A DNA stretch of 64,000 nucleotides from Yonghaparkia sp. Root332 (lineage in GTDB: Bacteria; Actinomycetota; Actinomycetes; Actinomycetales; Microbacteriaceae), in the NCBI RefSeq assembly GCF_001425665.1, contig NZ_LMCX01000001.1:776623-840622 (forward strand), written 5' to 3'. The notes beneath the pieces are model-generated. The model did not search any database, was not told the origin of the DNA, and saw only the letters and a program-made list of their open reading frames with translations. The translations under genes were made by a program, and so were the position numbers. Below, in pieces: positions 1-7,966 of the stretch (position 1 is the stretch's first letter; every line of letters begins with the position of its first letter).

Positions 1-789
1 GGACCAAAGGCCACGTACGCCAACAACACGTTCTTCGGCAACTCCTCCGCGACCGTGACCGGAGATCCGTCGAAATCCGTCGCCGACCCGCAGTTCGCGC
101 TGCCCGGTGGTGCGACAGATCTCCTCAGCGCCATCGCGGCCTATGCGCTTGGCGCAGGTTCAGCGTCTCGCGACAGCGCTGCGGTCCTGCCCGATAACGG
201 CGGCATCGACATCGCTGGCCGACCATTGCCGACCACGTCAATCGACCGGGGCGCGGTCGAGGGCACGCCGGCCGGACCGTCGATGGAGAGCTCGGAGTTC
301 GCAAGCGGACTCGGGGCATTCACGCCCGTGAGCGGCACCTGGTCGAGCGGCGCGGCCGTGGGCGCGGCTCTGCAGACCGACATCCAGGCCGAAGGGATCG
401 CCGTGGCGGGATCGAACTCGTGGACCGACTACTCGGTGAGTAGCTCGGTGGCCGCGAGCAACGCGAACGGCAACGCCGGCGTGATCGTGCGGTACACGAG
501 CCCGTCGAACTTCCTGACCGCGCGCTTCAACCATCAGACTCAGAAGGTGGAGCTCTACAAGAAGCAAAGCGGGGTGATGACGCTGCTGGGATCGTCGGCC
601 TACTATGCGGGCATCGGTGAGTACGTGCCGTTGCGCGTGGAAGTCCGTGGGCCGTCCGTCGACGTCTGGGTGGGTCCTGACAAGCTCGTCAGCTGGACGG
701 ACACGATCAACGCTTACCCGGCAGGAGCAGTGGGACTTCGCATGGGCTACTCGCGCGGAGCGGCGAACGAAGTGCTCATCCGGCACTGA
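1..789 (+). CDS. C-terminal part of a secreted right-handed beta-helix protein with a LamG-like domain (partial)
   Basis: The frame is open from base 1, so the N-terminus lies outside the window. The first residues (ATYANNTFFGNSSATV) are an Asn-rich rung typical of right-handed parallel beta-helix proteins, as in pectate lyase-like families. From about codon 95 to the end there is a jelly-roll-like segment (SWTDYSVSSSVAASN, then VIVRYTSPSNFLTARF) resembling concanavalin A/LamG or DUF1080-type carbohydrate-binding folds. Such proteins are usually exported and act on plant or microbial polysaccharides, which suits the sugar-uptake locus that follows. The catalytic part is not visible, so the activity is unknown. 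No clear terminator follows; an imperfect GC-rich hairpin lies near 858-887. Confidence 0.6.
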   Translation, partial: GPKATYANNTFFGNSSATVTGDPSKSVADPQFALPGGATDLLSAIAAYALGAGSASRDSAAVLPDNGGIDIAGRPLPTTSIDRGAVEGTPAGPSMESSEFASGLGAFTPVSGTWSSGAAVGAALQTDIQAEGIAVAGSNSWTDYSVSSSVAASNANGNAGVIVRYTSPSNFLTARFNHQTQKVELYKKQSGVMTLLGSSAYYAGIGEYVPLRVEVRGPSVDVWVGPDKLVSWTDTINAYPAGAVGLRMGYSRGAANEVLIRH

Positions 790-917
790 TCGGTGAAGGC
801 GGTGCATCGGTGGCGCTCACCGCCGGCGGCGATCGCTTTCCTCTACCGGGGCGTCCGGCCGCTGGTGGTCGGCCCCTCCGACTCGCCGCTGCACCGCGAC
901 GAATGTGTCAGAGAAGC

Positions 918-979
918 TTGACTGTTACGAAAAAGTGGTGATACGAATTACTACACGAGCTCCAACGAAGGAGAACACC
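918..979 (+). promoter_or_regulatory. putative promoter and operator region of the LacI-type gene
   Basis: TTGACT at 918-923 is a good -35 box, followed at a usual distance by an AT-rich stretch (GATACGAAT, 940-948) that is only a weak -10. GTGATACGAATTAC (937-950) is a partial inverted repeat around a central CG, the layout of LacI-family operators. TTACGAAAAAG (925-935) recurs as CTACGAAAAAG at 2099-2109, just before the binding-protein gene. This suggests autoregulation and shared control by the downstream LacI protein, but the site is not proven. AAGGAG at 968-973 is the ribosome binding site for the ATG at 980. Confidence 0.35.
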
Positions 980-2047
980 ATGGCCAAAGAGGGCCGAACG
1001 GCACGGCAGAGCGACATCGCGCGCCTCGCCGGTGTCAGCCAGACCACGGTGTCGATCATCCTCACCGGCCGCGCTCGCGAGAACTCTATCCCGCAGAGCA
1101 CCCAGGATCGCGTCATGGCCGCGATCCGCGAGCTCGGCTACGTACCGAACGCCGCGGCCCGATCGCTCCGCGGCGGGCGCAACGGACTCATCGGCGTCCA
1201 TACCTACGAAGCGGTCTTCCCGGTCACCAGCGAGGACTACTACAACGAGTTCCTCGTCGGCATCGAGGAGAAGGCTGTCGAGATGGGTGTCGACCTGGTT
1301 CTCTTCGCCTCGACGCAGGGCGCCGACGGCACGCGCAGTATCTACGGCAGCGGGGCCAACCGCCTTCGTCTCGCCGATGGCGCTGTGCTTCTCGGCGTCG
1401 AGCGCAACGACGACGAGCTCGAGCGGCTCGCCAGCGAGGGGTATCCCTTCGTCTTCATCGGCCGCCGCGACACGGTCAGCTCGCTCATGCCCTACGTCGT
1501 CCCCGACTATGACAGCGCGCTGCGCGACGTCGTCACGCAGCTCAAGGATGTCGGTCACGGCAAGCTTGCCTACGTCGGGAACCGGATGCGCAACAATCCG
1601 CAGGAAGACCGGCTCACGGCGTTCACTCGCCATGCCGAACTCCTCGAGATTCCGACGACGACACCGCAGTTCCTTTCGCCGGCCGATCTCGACACCGACC
1701 GAGTCGCCCAATTCATCAAGGACGACGTCACTGCGGTGCTCGTCGAGAGCTGGGAGCTCGCCGTCGCGCTGAGCGATGCCGCCGCATCCGCGGGCATCGC
1801 CATCCCGGGTTCGCTGTCGATGGTGTGTCTCGACATCGGCCCGCGAAGCCTCGCCGTCGACAACTGGAGCCACATCCAGGTGCCGCGGCGCGAACTCGGC
1901 CGTCGAGCCGTCGCACTGCTGATGGACCTGCTCGACGGCCGAATCACCAACGACCACCACGAGCTGCTGCCGGTCACGCCGCCATCCTTCGCGACGATCG
2001 CCCGGCCCCGCCCGGCCCCGACCTCCGCAACCCGGATCGACGGGTAG
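980..2047 (+). CDS. LacI/GalR-family transcriptional regulator
   Basis: A 355-residue protein with the full family layout: an N-terminal helix-turn-helix (about residues 8-30, SDIARLAGVSQTTVSIIL), a hinge (YVPNAAARSLRGGRNG), and a periplasmic-binding-like effector domain for the rest. The ATG at 980 was chosen over an upstream GTG in the same frame because AAGGAG sits seven bases ahead and the HTH starts at the usual distance. Family members repress sugar genes until a mono- or oligosaccharide binds. Its place at the head of a same-strand run of uptake and hydrolase genes makes that cluster the likely regulon. The inducer is unknown; a manno-oligosaccharide is inferred from the GH2 enzyme. 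Confidence 0.9.
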   Translation: MAKEGRTARQSDIARLAGVSQTTVSIILTGRARENSIPQSTQDRVMAAIRELGYVPNAAARSLRGGRNGLIGVHTYEAVFPVTSEDYYNEFLVGIEEKAVEMGVDLVLFASTQGADGTRSIYGSGANRLRLADGAVLLGVERNDDELERLASEGYPFVFIGRRDTVSSLMPYVVPDYDSALRDVVTQLKDVGHGKLAYVGNRMRNNPQEDRLTAFTRHAELLEIPTTTPQFLSPADLDTDRVAQFIKDDVTAVLVESWELAVALSDAAASAGIAIPGSLSMVCLDIGPRSLAVDNWSHIQVPRRELGRRAVALLMDLLDGRITNDHHELLPVTPPSFATIARPRPAPTSATRIDG

Positions 2048-2119
2048 CAGCCTGCGCATCCCGCACCACACACAGCATCACGACTTCCTCATTTACTACT
2101 ACGAAAAAGGAGAACACCA

Positions 2120-3454
2120 ATGAAGGTATTCACCCGCTCAGCCTCCGCACGAGCGGCGGTCGGTCTCGCGGCCGCGAGCGCCATCGTGCTCAGCGGCTGC
2201 GCCGCCGCGGCCGAGCCAGAAGCGGCCCAGGAAGGGTTCGAGGGTCAGACGCTCACGGTCTGGTTCCCCGGGACCAACCAGGTCGAGATCGACCTCGTCA
2301 CCGGTCCGCTCAAGGACAAGTTCGAGGCTGAGACCGGCGCGACGCTCGATGTGACCTTCGTCGACTGGGGCGACCTGTCGACGAAGCTCAACGCCGGGTT
2401 CGCCGCCGGGACCGCACCGGATGTCTTCGGCCACGGCCCTGCGGCGGTCGCCGACTTCGCGATCAACGGGCGTCTCGAGCCGCTCGACGACTACATTGCG
2501 GGCCTCGAGCAGGACGACATCGACGACCTCTCGGCCGCGCTGCCCGGAGGTACCGTCGGCGGCGTCCAGTACCTCATGCCGCTCTCGATGCAGGGCAACC
2601 TCATCGTCTACGACGCAGCCGACTTCGAGGAGGCGGGCCTCGACCCCGATGCGCCGCCGACCACCTGGGAGGAAGTCCGTGAGGCCGCTGAGGCGCTCAC
2701 CGTCCGCGATGCCTCCGGCACGATCACCCGGTCGGGCCTGCTCCTGCCGAGCCAGCCCATCGGACGCCAGCAGTCGTTCGCGGCGCTCCTCGCGTCCGCC
2801 GGCGGGAGCCAGCTGACCAGCGACGACCTCGAGTCGGCGTTCGCCTCGCCGGAAGGCGAGAAGGCGCTCGAGTTCTACACGAGCCTGTTCAGCGGTGACG
2901 ATGCCGTCTCGTACCCGCTCGGTGCCGACTACATCAACGCTCCTGCCGCGCAGCAGCCGCTCGTGCTGGATACCGCCTCGATGACGATGCAGACGCCCAA
3001 CGGCGCGAACCAGATCATCGCGGCCGCTCCCGAGCTCGACCTGCGCATCATGGATGCGGTTCCGTTCGAGGGCGTCGACGAGGGCTACACGCTCGGAGGC
3101 TCGGGCCCCGGCCTCATCCTCAACGCCGACAGCGAGGTCAAGGACCTCGGCTGGGCCTTCATCGAGTACATGATCTCGCCCGAGATCAGCGCCGAGTACG
3201 TCCAGGGCATCGGCGGTGTCCCCACCCGGGCCTCGGCCGCCGACACCGACTACGTGCAGAACAGCCCGGTGCTGCAAGCGTTCGTCGCCAACAGCTCGAA
3301 CTTCCTGCCGAACCCGAACGTGCCCGGCTGGGTGCAGGTGCGTGACGCACTCGACAAGTACCTCGAGCAGGCGCTCAACGGCGTGACGTCGGCAGCGGAC
3401 GCGCTCGCCGCGGCCAGCCCGGAGATCGACTCGATCCTCGAGTCGGCTCGCTAG
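2120..3454 (+). CDS. ABC transporter extracellular sugar-binding lipoprotein
   Basis: A 444-residue family-1 solute-binding protein. The signal peptide ends in a lipobox (LSGC, lipid-anchored Cys27), so it is tethered outside the membrane. The mature part reads like maltose/oligosaccharide-type binding proteins (TLTVWFPGTNQVEIDL, the AGTAPDVFGHG segment, and a C-terminal helix-rich lobe). AAAGGAG precedes the ATG at the right spacing. It captures sugar for the two permeases that follow 14 bases later. The leader shares a short sequence with that of the LacI-type gene, consistent with co-regulation. Substrate specificity cannot be read; the esterase and GH2 neighbours suggest acetylated mannan-type oligosaccharides. 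Confidence 0.9.
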   Translation: MKVFTRSASARAAVGLAAASAIVLSGCAAAAEPEAAQEGFEGQTLTVWFPGTNQVEIDLVTGPLKDKFEAETGATLDVTFVDWGDLSTKLNAGFAAGTAPDVFGHGPAAVADFAINGRLEPLDDYIAGLEQDDIDDLSAALPGGTVGGVQYLMPLSMQGNLIVYDAADFEEAGLDPDAPPTTWEEVREAAEALTVRDASGTITRSGLLLPSQPIGRQQSFAALLASAGGSQLTSDDLESAFASPEGEKALEFYTSLFSGDDAVSYPLGADYINAPAAQQPLVLDTASMTMQTPNGANQIIAAAPELDLRIMDAVPFEGVDEGYTLGGSGPGLILNADSEVKDLGWAFIEYMISPEISAEYVQGIGGVPTRASAADTDYVQNSPVLQAFVANSSNFLPNPNVPGWVQVRDALDKYLEQALNGVTSAADALAAASPEIDSILESAR

Positions 3455-3468
3455 GAGCTTCACCCACC

Positions 3469-4413
3469 ATGTCAGTGAACTCAGTGCCTCCCGCCGCGAC
3501 CTCCACGGTCGCGGCGGGGGGCGCCCGCCCGCCCCTGCCGCGTCGGCGCTGGAAGCGACAGCACGTCGTCGGGATGCTCTTCGTTCTTCCTGCCGCGCTC
3601 TACGTGCTCACCTTCCAGTTCGTCCCGGTCATCTACGGGCTCGTGCTGAGCTTCACCGACTACACGCCGCTCCGGCGCGGGGGCCCGGACTTCGTGGGCC
3701 TCGAGAACTACGCAGGGCTGCTCACCGACCCGGAGTACGGCAATGCCCTGCTCGTCACCGGTCGATACGTCCTCACGGTGCTGCCGATCACCGTCGCGAT
3801 CGCACTCATCCTCGCGCTCCTCGTGAACCGCCCATTCCGCGGCGTCGGCATCTTCCGGTCGGCCCTCTACCTTCCCCACATCGTCTCGCTCACCTCGGTG
3901 AGTCTCGTCTGGCTCTGGATGTACTCGCAGAACGGGCTCGTGAACGAGGTGCTGAACCTCTTCGGCGCCACCGACCAGCTGTGGCTGCTCGACCCTGAAT
4001 CCGCGCTCAACGCGGCTTCGGCGATGCGCATCTGGAAGGCACTCGGCAGCAACATGGTGCTCCTGCTCGCCGGGCTCCAGTCCATCCCGAACGAGCTCTA
4101 CGAGGCGGGGCGCGTCGACGGAGCAGGACGCTGGGCTCTCTTCCGGTACATCACGCTTCCCGGCCTTCGACCGATGCTCGTCTACGTCGTCGTGATGGAC
4201 ATCATCTACCTGTCGCAGGGCTTCGCCGAGATCTTCATCCTCACCAGGGGAGGGCCGCTCGGGTCGACGACGACGGTGAACTACCTCATCTACACCGAAG
4301 CCTTCCAGTACAACGACTTCGGCTCAGCATCCGCGATGGCGTTCGTGCTGTTCGCGCTCATCATCGGGTTCTCCGTGCTCTCGGTGCGCTCGCTCGTCGG
4401 GAGGCAGAAGTGA
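3469..4413 (+). CDS. carbohydrate ABC transporter permease, MalF/UgpA type
   Basis: A 314-residue inner-membrane protein with six predicted membrane segments and the EAA loop (EAGRVDGAGRWALFRYITLP, about residues 208-227) that docks on the ATPase. It begins 14 bases after the binding protein. Its stop overlaps the GTG start of the next permease (GTGA, 4410-4413), which implies translational coupling. The N-terminal head is short and basic (PRRRWKRQHV) before the first membrane helix. No ATPase gene is present in this locus. In actinobacteria such importers commonly share an MsiK/MsmK-type ATPase encoded elsewhere. Confidence 0.92.
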   Translation: MSVNSVPPAATSTVAAGGARPPLPRRRWKRQHVVGMLFVLPAALYVLTFQFVPVIYGLVLSFTDYTPLRRGGPDFVGLENYAGLLTDPEYGNALLVTGRYVLTVLPITVAIALILALLVNRPFRGVGIFRSALYLPHIVSLTSVSLVWLWMYSQNGLVNEVLNLFGATDQLWLLDPESALNAASAMRIWKALGSNMVLLLAGLQSIPNELYEAGRVDGAGRWALFRYITLPGLRPMLVYVVVMDIIYLSQGFAEIFILTRGGPLGSTTTVNYLIYTEAFQYNDFGSASAMAFVLFALIIGFSVLSVRSLVGRQK

Positions 4414-5327
4414 CCGCCACCGCGGCAGGCAGGAGCAGTTCGGTGCGATCAGTGCGACGCCGTCGCCGGATACGGGGCACGTCCCGCGTGCCGTCCATGA
4501 TCTTCCTCTACCTGCTGTCGTTCCTCGTGCTCGTCCCGTTCATGTGGATGATCAGCATCGCCTTCACGCCCGAGGAGCAGGCCTTCGGGCAGGTGGCGCT
4601 CATCCCGACCGACCCGACCCTGGGCAACTTCGAGACGGCGTGGATCGACGCGAACATCTTCCGGGCCATGACCAACTCGGCGATCGTCGCGCTGACCGTC
4701 GTCCTGAGCAACAGCGTCATCGCCGTCATGGCGGGCTATGCCTTCGCGATGCTGCCCTTCCGCGGCAGCTTCGCGGTCTTCGTCACGATCATCTCGACGA
4801 CGGCCATCCCCGTCTCGGTCACGCTCATCCCACTGTTCCTGATGGCGCGAGGGATCCCTCTGGCCGGCGGCAACGACATCTTCGGCCAGGGCGGCAGCGG
4901 ACTGCTCGACACCCTCGCCGGCGTCATGCTGCCCTACCTCGTGCTGCCGATGAACATCTTCCTGGCGCGCCAGTACTTCTCCATGGCGCCCACCGAGCTC
5001 GCGGAGGCAGCTCGGATCGACGGAGCAGGGGAGTGGGCGATCTTCGCGCGCATCTACCTCCCGCTCGCCCGGCCGCTCATCGCGGTCGTCGCCGTCTTCT
5101 CCTTCGTCGGCGTGTGGGACGACTTCCTCTGGCCCCTCGTCGTGACCAACTCCGCTGAGGCGCAGACCGTCCAGCTCGCTCTGGCGCGCTTCCTCGCGAC
5201 GGGCAACATCCAGTACGGGCCGCTCATGGCCGGTGCCGTCCTCGCGACGATCCCCGTCGTCATCCTCTTCCTGTTCAACCAGAGAGCCTTCGTGTCCGGT
5301 CTGGCCGACGGCAGCGTCAAGGGCTGA
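4410..5327 (+). CDS. carbohydrate ABC transporter permease, MalG/UgpE type
   Basis: A 305-residue partner permease with six membrane segments and an EAA loop (EAARIDGAGEWAIFARIYLP). It starts at a GTG that overlaps the stop of the MalF-like gene by four bases. It forms the heterodimeric channel of the importer, which moves the captured oligosaccharide into the cytoplasm. Ending at 5327, it leaves a 22-base gap to the FAD-dependent oxidoreductase, so the catabolic genes are probably on the same transcript. Confidence 0.92.
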   Translation: MTATAAGRSSSVRSVRRRRRIRGTSRVPSMIFLYLLSFLVLVPFMWMISIAFTPEEQAFGQVALIPTDPTLGNFETAWIDANIFRAMTNSAIVALTVVLSNSVIAVMAGYAFAMLPFRGSFAVFVTIISTTAIPVSVTLIPLFLMARGIPLAGGNDIFGQGGSGLLDTLAGVMLPYLVLPMNIFLARQYFSMAPTELAEAARIDGAGEWAIFARIYLPLARPLIAVVAVFSFVGVWDDFLWPLVVTNSAEAQTVQLALARFLATGNIQYGPLMAGAVLATIPVVILFLFNQRAFVSGLADGSVKG

Positions 5328-5349
5328 TCGCCCCGTGAGAGAGGTACCC

Positions 5350-6993
5350 ATGTTCACTGCACCCCGGTCTGCCGATCTGCTCGTCCTCGGCGGCGGCCTC
5401 GGCGGCACGGCCGCCGCGCTCACCGCCGCCCGACTGGGCCGCACGGTGATTCTCGTCGAGCGCGGCGATTGGCTCGGCGGGCAGCTCACGACCCAGGCGG
5501 TCCCGCCGGATGAGCACCCATGGGTCGAGAGCGAGCTCGGCTCTGAGAGCTACCGCGAGCTGCGCGACCGGATCCGCGAGCACTACCGACGCTTCTTCCC
5601 GCTCACCGAGGAGGCGCGCACTCGCGAGACCCTCAATCCCGGCATGGGCAATGTCTCGCGTCTCTGCCACGAACCCCGCATCGCAGCGCTCGTGCTGCAC
5701 GAGATGCTCTCGCCCCACATCTCCTCCGGGCTCATCACGCTGCTCCACGGCTGGGAGGCGAGCAGCGTGACCACGCGCGGGCGACGGATCGAGTCGGTCA
5801 TCGTCCGTCGGGGGAACGACGAGGTCGAGCTGACTGGCGCGATGGTCATCGACGCGACGGAAGAGGGGGAGTTCCTCGAGCTCGCCGGCCTGCCGTTCGT
5901 GGTCGGCGCCGAGGCGCGAGCTGAGACCGGCGAGCTGCACGCACCTGAGCGGGCCGATCCGATGGATCAGCAGGCCGTCACGTGGTGCGCAGCGGTCGAG
6001 TACCGCGCCGGCGAGAATCACACCATCCCGGAGCCGGCCGGCTACCAGCACTGGTTGACCACGGTCGACCCCCGCTGGCCCGGCCCGCAGCTCTCGTGGT
6101 CGGATGTCGTCCCGCACACCCTGGAGGAGCGCGTCAGGCCGATGTTCGCCGACTCGCCCGAGCGCGCCGTCCATGAGCGCGCCGACGACCTCTGGCACTA
6201 TCGGCGCGTCGTCTCCAAGGCGGTTCTCCGCGATGAGTTCCCCGGCGGCGAGGTCACCATCATCAACTGGCCGCAGGTCGACTACTGGGAGCTGCCCTTC
6301 ATCGGCGTCGACGCCGAGACCCGCGCGCGCGCCATCGACGGCGCCCGCGACCTCACGCTGAGCCTCGTGCACTGGATGCAGACGGCGGCTCCGCGGCACG
6401 ACGGGGGCATCGGGTACCCGGAGCTGCGCCTCCGGGGCGACCTCACCGGCACGTCTGACGGGCTCGCCAAGGAGGCCTACATCCGCGAGTCGCGCCGCAT
6501 CCGCGCCCTCTTCACCATCACCGAGGGCCACATCGGTCGGGAGATGCGAGGCGACGAAGCCGGGAGCGAGATCTTCGACGACAGCGTCGGTGTCGGCTAC
6601 TACCGCATCGACCTGCACCCGTCGACCTCGGGCCGGAACTACGTCGACATCGCCTGCTTCCCCTTCCAGATCCCGCTCGGGGCGCTCATCCCGGCGGACT
6701 GCGACAACCTGCTCGCGGCCGCGAAGAACATCGGAACGACGCACATCACGAATGGCGCCTACCGCCTGCACCCGGTCGAGTGGTCGATCGGGGAGGCCGC
6801 AGGAGCGGCGGCCGTCCGAGCGCTCGACTCCCGCCTCACCCCTCGGCAGGTCCGTGAGTCCAGCAGCGAGCTGCGCGCCCTTCAGCGCTTGCTCTCCGAC
6901 ACGCTCGGTGCGACGCTCGCCTGGCCGGAGGAGATCCGCACCGGTGCGGAGAGCTTCGACCACGTTCCCCAGCCCGCCGCCAACCCCGCCTGA
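5350..6993 (+). CDS. FAD-dependent oxidoreductase (FAD_oxidored family)
   Basis: A 547-residue cytoplasmic flavoprotein. The N-terminus has a classic dinucleotide-binding fold (LLVLGGGLGGTAAALTAA then VILVERGDWLGGQLT), and the C-terminus has the second FAD contact region (CDNLLAAAKNIGTTH, then GEAAGAAA). This layout matches the PF12831-type oxidoreductases often found in polysaccharide-use clusters, including proteins loosely named xanthan lyase-like, whose substrates are mostly unknown. The ATG at 5350 is preceded by GAGAGAGG and was preferred to upstream GTG codons inside the permease. It may oxidise the released sugar or a modified residue on it; that role is inferred from context only. 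Confidence 0.8.
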   Translation: MFTAPRSADLLVLGGGLGGTAAALTAARLGRTVILVERGDWLGGQLTTQAVPPDEHPWVESELGSESYRELRDRIREHYRRFFPLTEEARTRETLNPGMGNVSRLCHEPRIAALVLHEMLSPHISSGLITLLHGWEASSVTTRGRRIESVIVRRGNDEVELTGAMVIDATEEGEFLELAGLPFVVGAEARAETGELHAPERADPMDQQAVTWCAAVEYRAGENHTIPEPAGYQHWLTTVDPRWPGPQLSWSDVVPHTLEERVRPMFADSPERAVHERADDLWHYRRVVSKAVLRDEFPGGEVTIINWPQVDYWELPFIGVDAETRARAIDGARDLTLSLVHWMQTAAPRHDGGIGYPELRLRGDLTGTSDGLAKEAYIRESRRIRALFTITEGHIGREMRGDEAGSEIFDDSVGVGYYRIDLHPSTSGRNYVDIACFPFQIPLGALIPADCDNLLAAAKNIGTTHITNGAYRLHPVEWSIGEAAGAAAVRALDSRLTPRQVRESSSELRALQRLLSDTLGATLAWPEEIRTGAESFDHVPQPAANPA

Positions 6994-7003
6994 GAGGACC
7001 ACC

Positions 7004-7966
7004 GTGCTCACCGACCTCGATGAAGCGGGGCTGCTCGCATATCGCAGCGCCGTGACCGACCCAGCCGATTTCGACGCGTTCTGGGCCGAGACCCTGGACG
7101 ACGCGCAGCGTCATCCGCTCGACCTCGTCGTCGAGCAGGTCGAGGTCGGGCTCGCAACCGTCGATGTGTTCGACGTGACCTTCAGCGGGTTCGGCGGCCA
7201 CCGCATCCGCGCGTGGCTGCACCTGCCGCGCATCGACGGCCCGCTCCCCGCCGTCGTGCAGTACCAGGGCTACGGCGGGGGCCGAGGGCACGCCTACCAG
7301 TCGCTGCTCTGGTCGGCCGCCGGCTATGCGCACCTGAGCATGGACTCACGAGGCCAGGGCGCGGGGTACAGCGCCGGAGCAACCGGCGACCCGGTCGGCA
7401 CGAACGGCCCGACCACCCCGGGAGTCATGACGCGCGGGCTCGAGGCCCCGCACGACCACTACTATCGGCGCCTCATCACCGACGCCGTTCGCGCCGTCGA
7501 TGCCGCACGCGCGCTCGAGCGCGTCGATGCCGCGCGAGTCGCGGTCGTCGGCGGCAGCCAGGGGGGCGGGCTCGCGCTCGCCGTCGGAGGACTGCGAAAC
7601 GACGTGGCCGCGGTCGTCGCGCACGTCCCCTTCCTCTGCGACATCCGGCGAGCCAGCCGCATCACCGATGCGATGCCGTACAAGGAGCTCGGGAAGTATC
7701 TCGCGGTGCATCGAGGGTCGGCCGATCGGGTGTTCGCGACGCTCGCCTACTTCGATGGAGTCTCGTTCGCGCGCCGGATCGACGCTCCCGCGTTCCTGTC
7801 GGCGGCGCTCATGGATCCGACCTGCCCGCCCTCGACGGTCTACGGAGCCTTCCACGAGCTCCGCGGCGCGAAGGACATCGCGCTCTGGGAGTACAACGGA
7901 CACGACGGCGGCGGCCACGACGACGACGAGCGGGCCGTCCGGGGCCTCGCGCGGGCGCTCGCGTGA
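7004..7966 (+). CDS. acetylxylan esterase / cephalosporin-C deacetylase family (AXE1) hydrolase
   Basis: A 320-residue alpha/beta hydrolase of the length usual for the AXE1 family. The nucleophile elbow is GGSQGG with Ser185, and the C-terminal His lies in a family-like GHDGGGHDDDE segment. The N-terminal stretch (DFDAFWAETLDDA) and the YQGYGGGRG motif are typical of the family. These enzymes remove acetyl groups from xylo- or manno-oligosaccharides inside the cell. There is no signal peptide, so it acts after import. The GTG at 7004 follows GAGAGG. Its stop overlaps the GTG of the beta-mannosidase (GTGA at 7963-7966), so the two are coupled and probably act in sequence on acetylated oligosaccharides. 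Confidence 0.85.
   Translation: MLTDLDEAGLLAYRSAVTDPADFDAFWAETLDDAQRHPLDLVVEQVEVGLATVDVFDVTFSGFGGHRIRAWLHLPRIDGPLPAVVQYQGYGGGRGHAYQSLLWSAAGYAHLSMDSRGQGAGYSAGATGDPVGTNGPTTPGVMTRGLEAPHDHYYRRLITDAVRAVDAARALERVDAARVAVVGGSQGGGLALAVGGLRNDVAAVVAHVPFLCDIRRASRITDAMPYKELGKYLAVHRGSADRVFATLAYFDGVSFARRIDAPAFLSAALMDPTCPPSTVYGAFHELRGAKDIALWEYNGHDGGGHDDDERAVRGLARALA

Noticed and set aside
858-887. Hairpin after the first gene as a terminator
   Set aside because: The stem is imperfect, has a long loop and no T run. It is mentioned only as a weak possibility.
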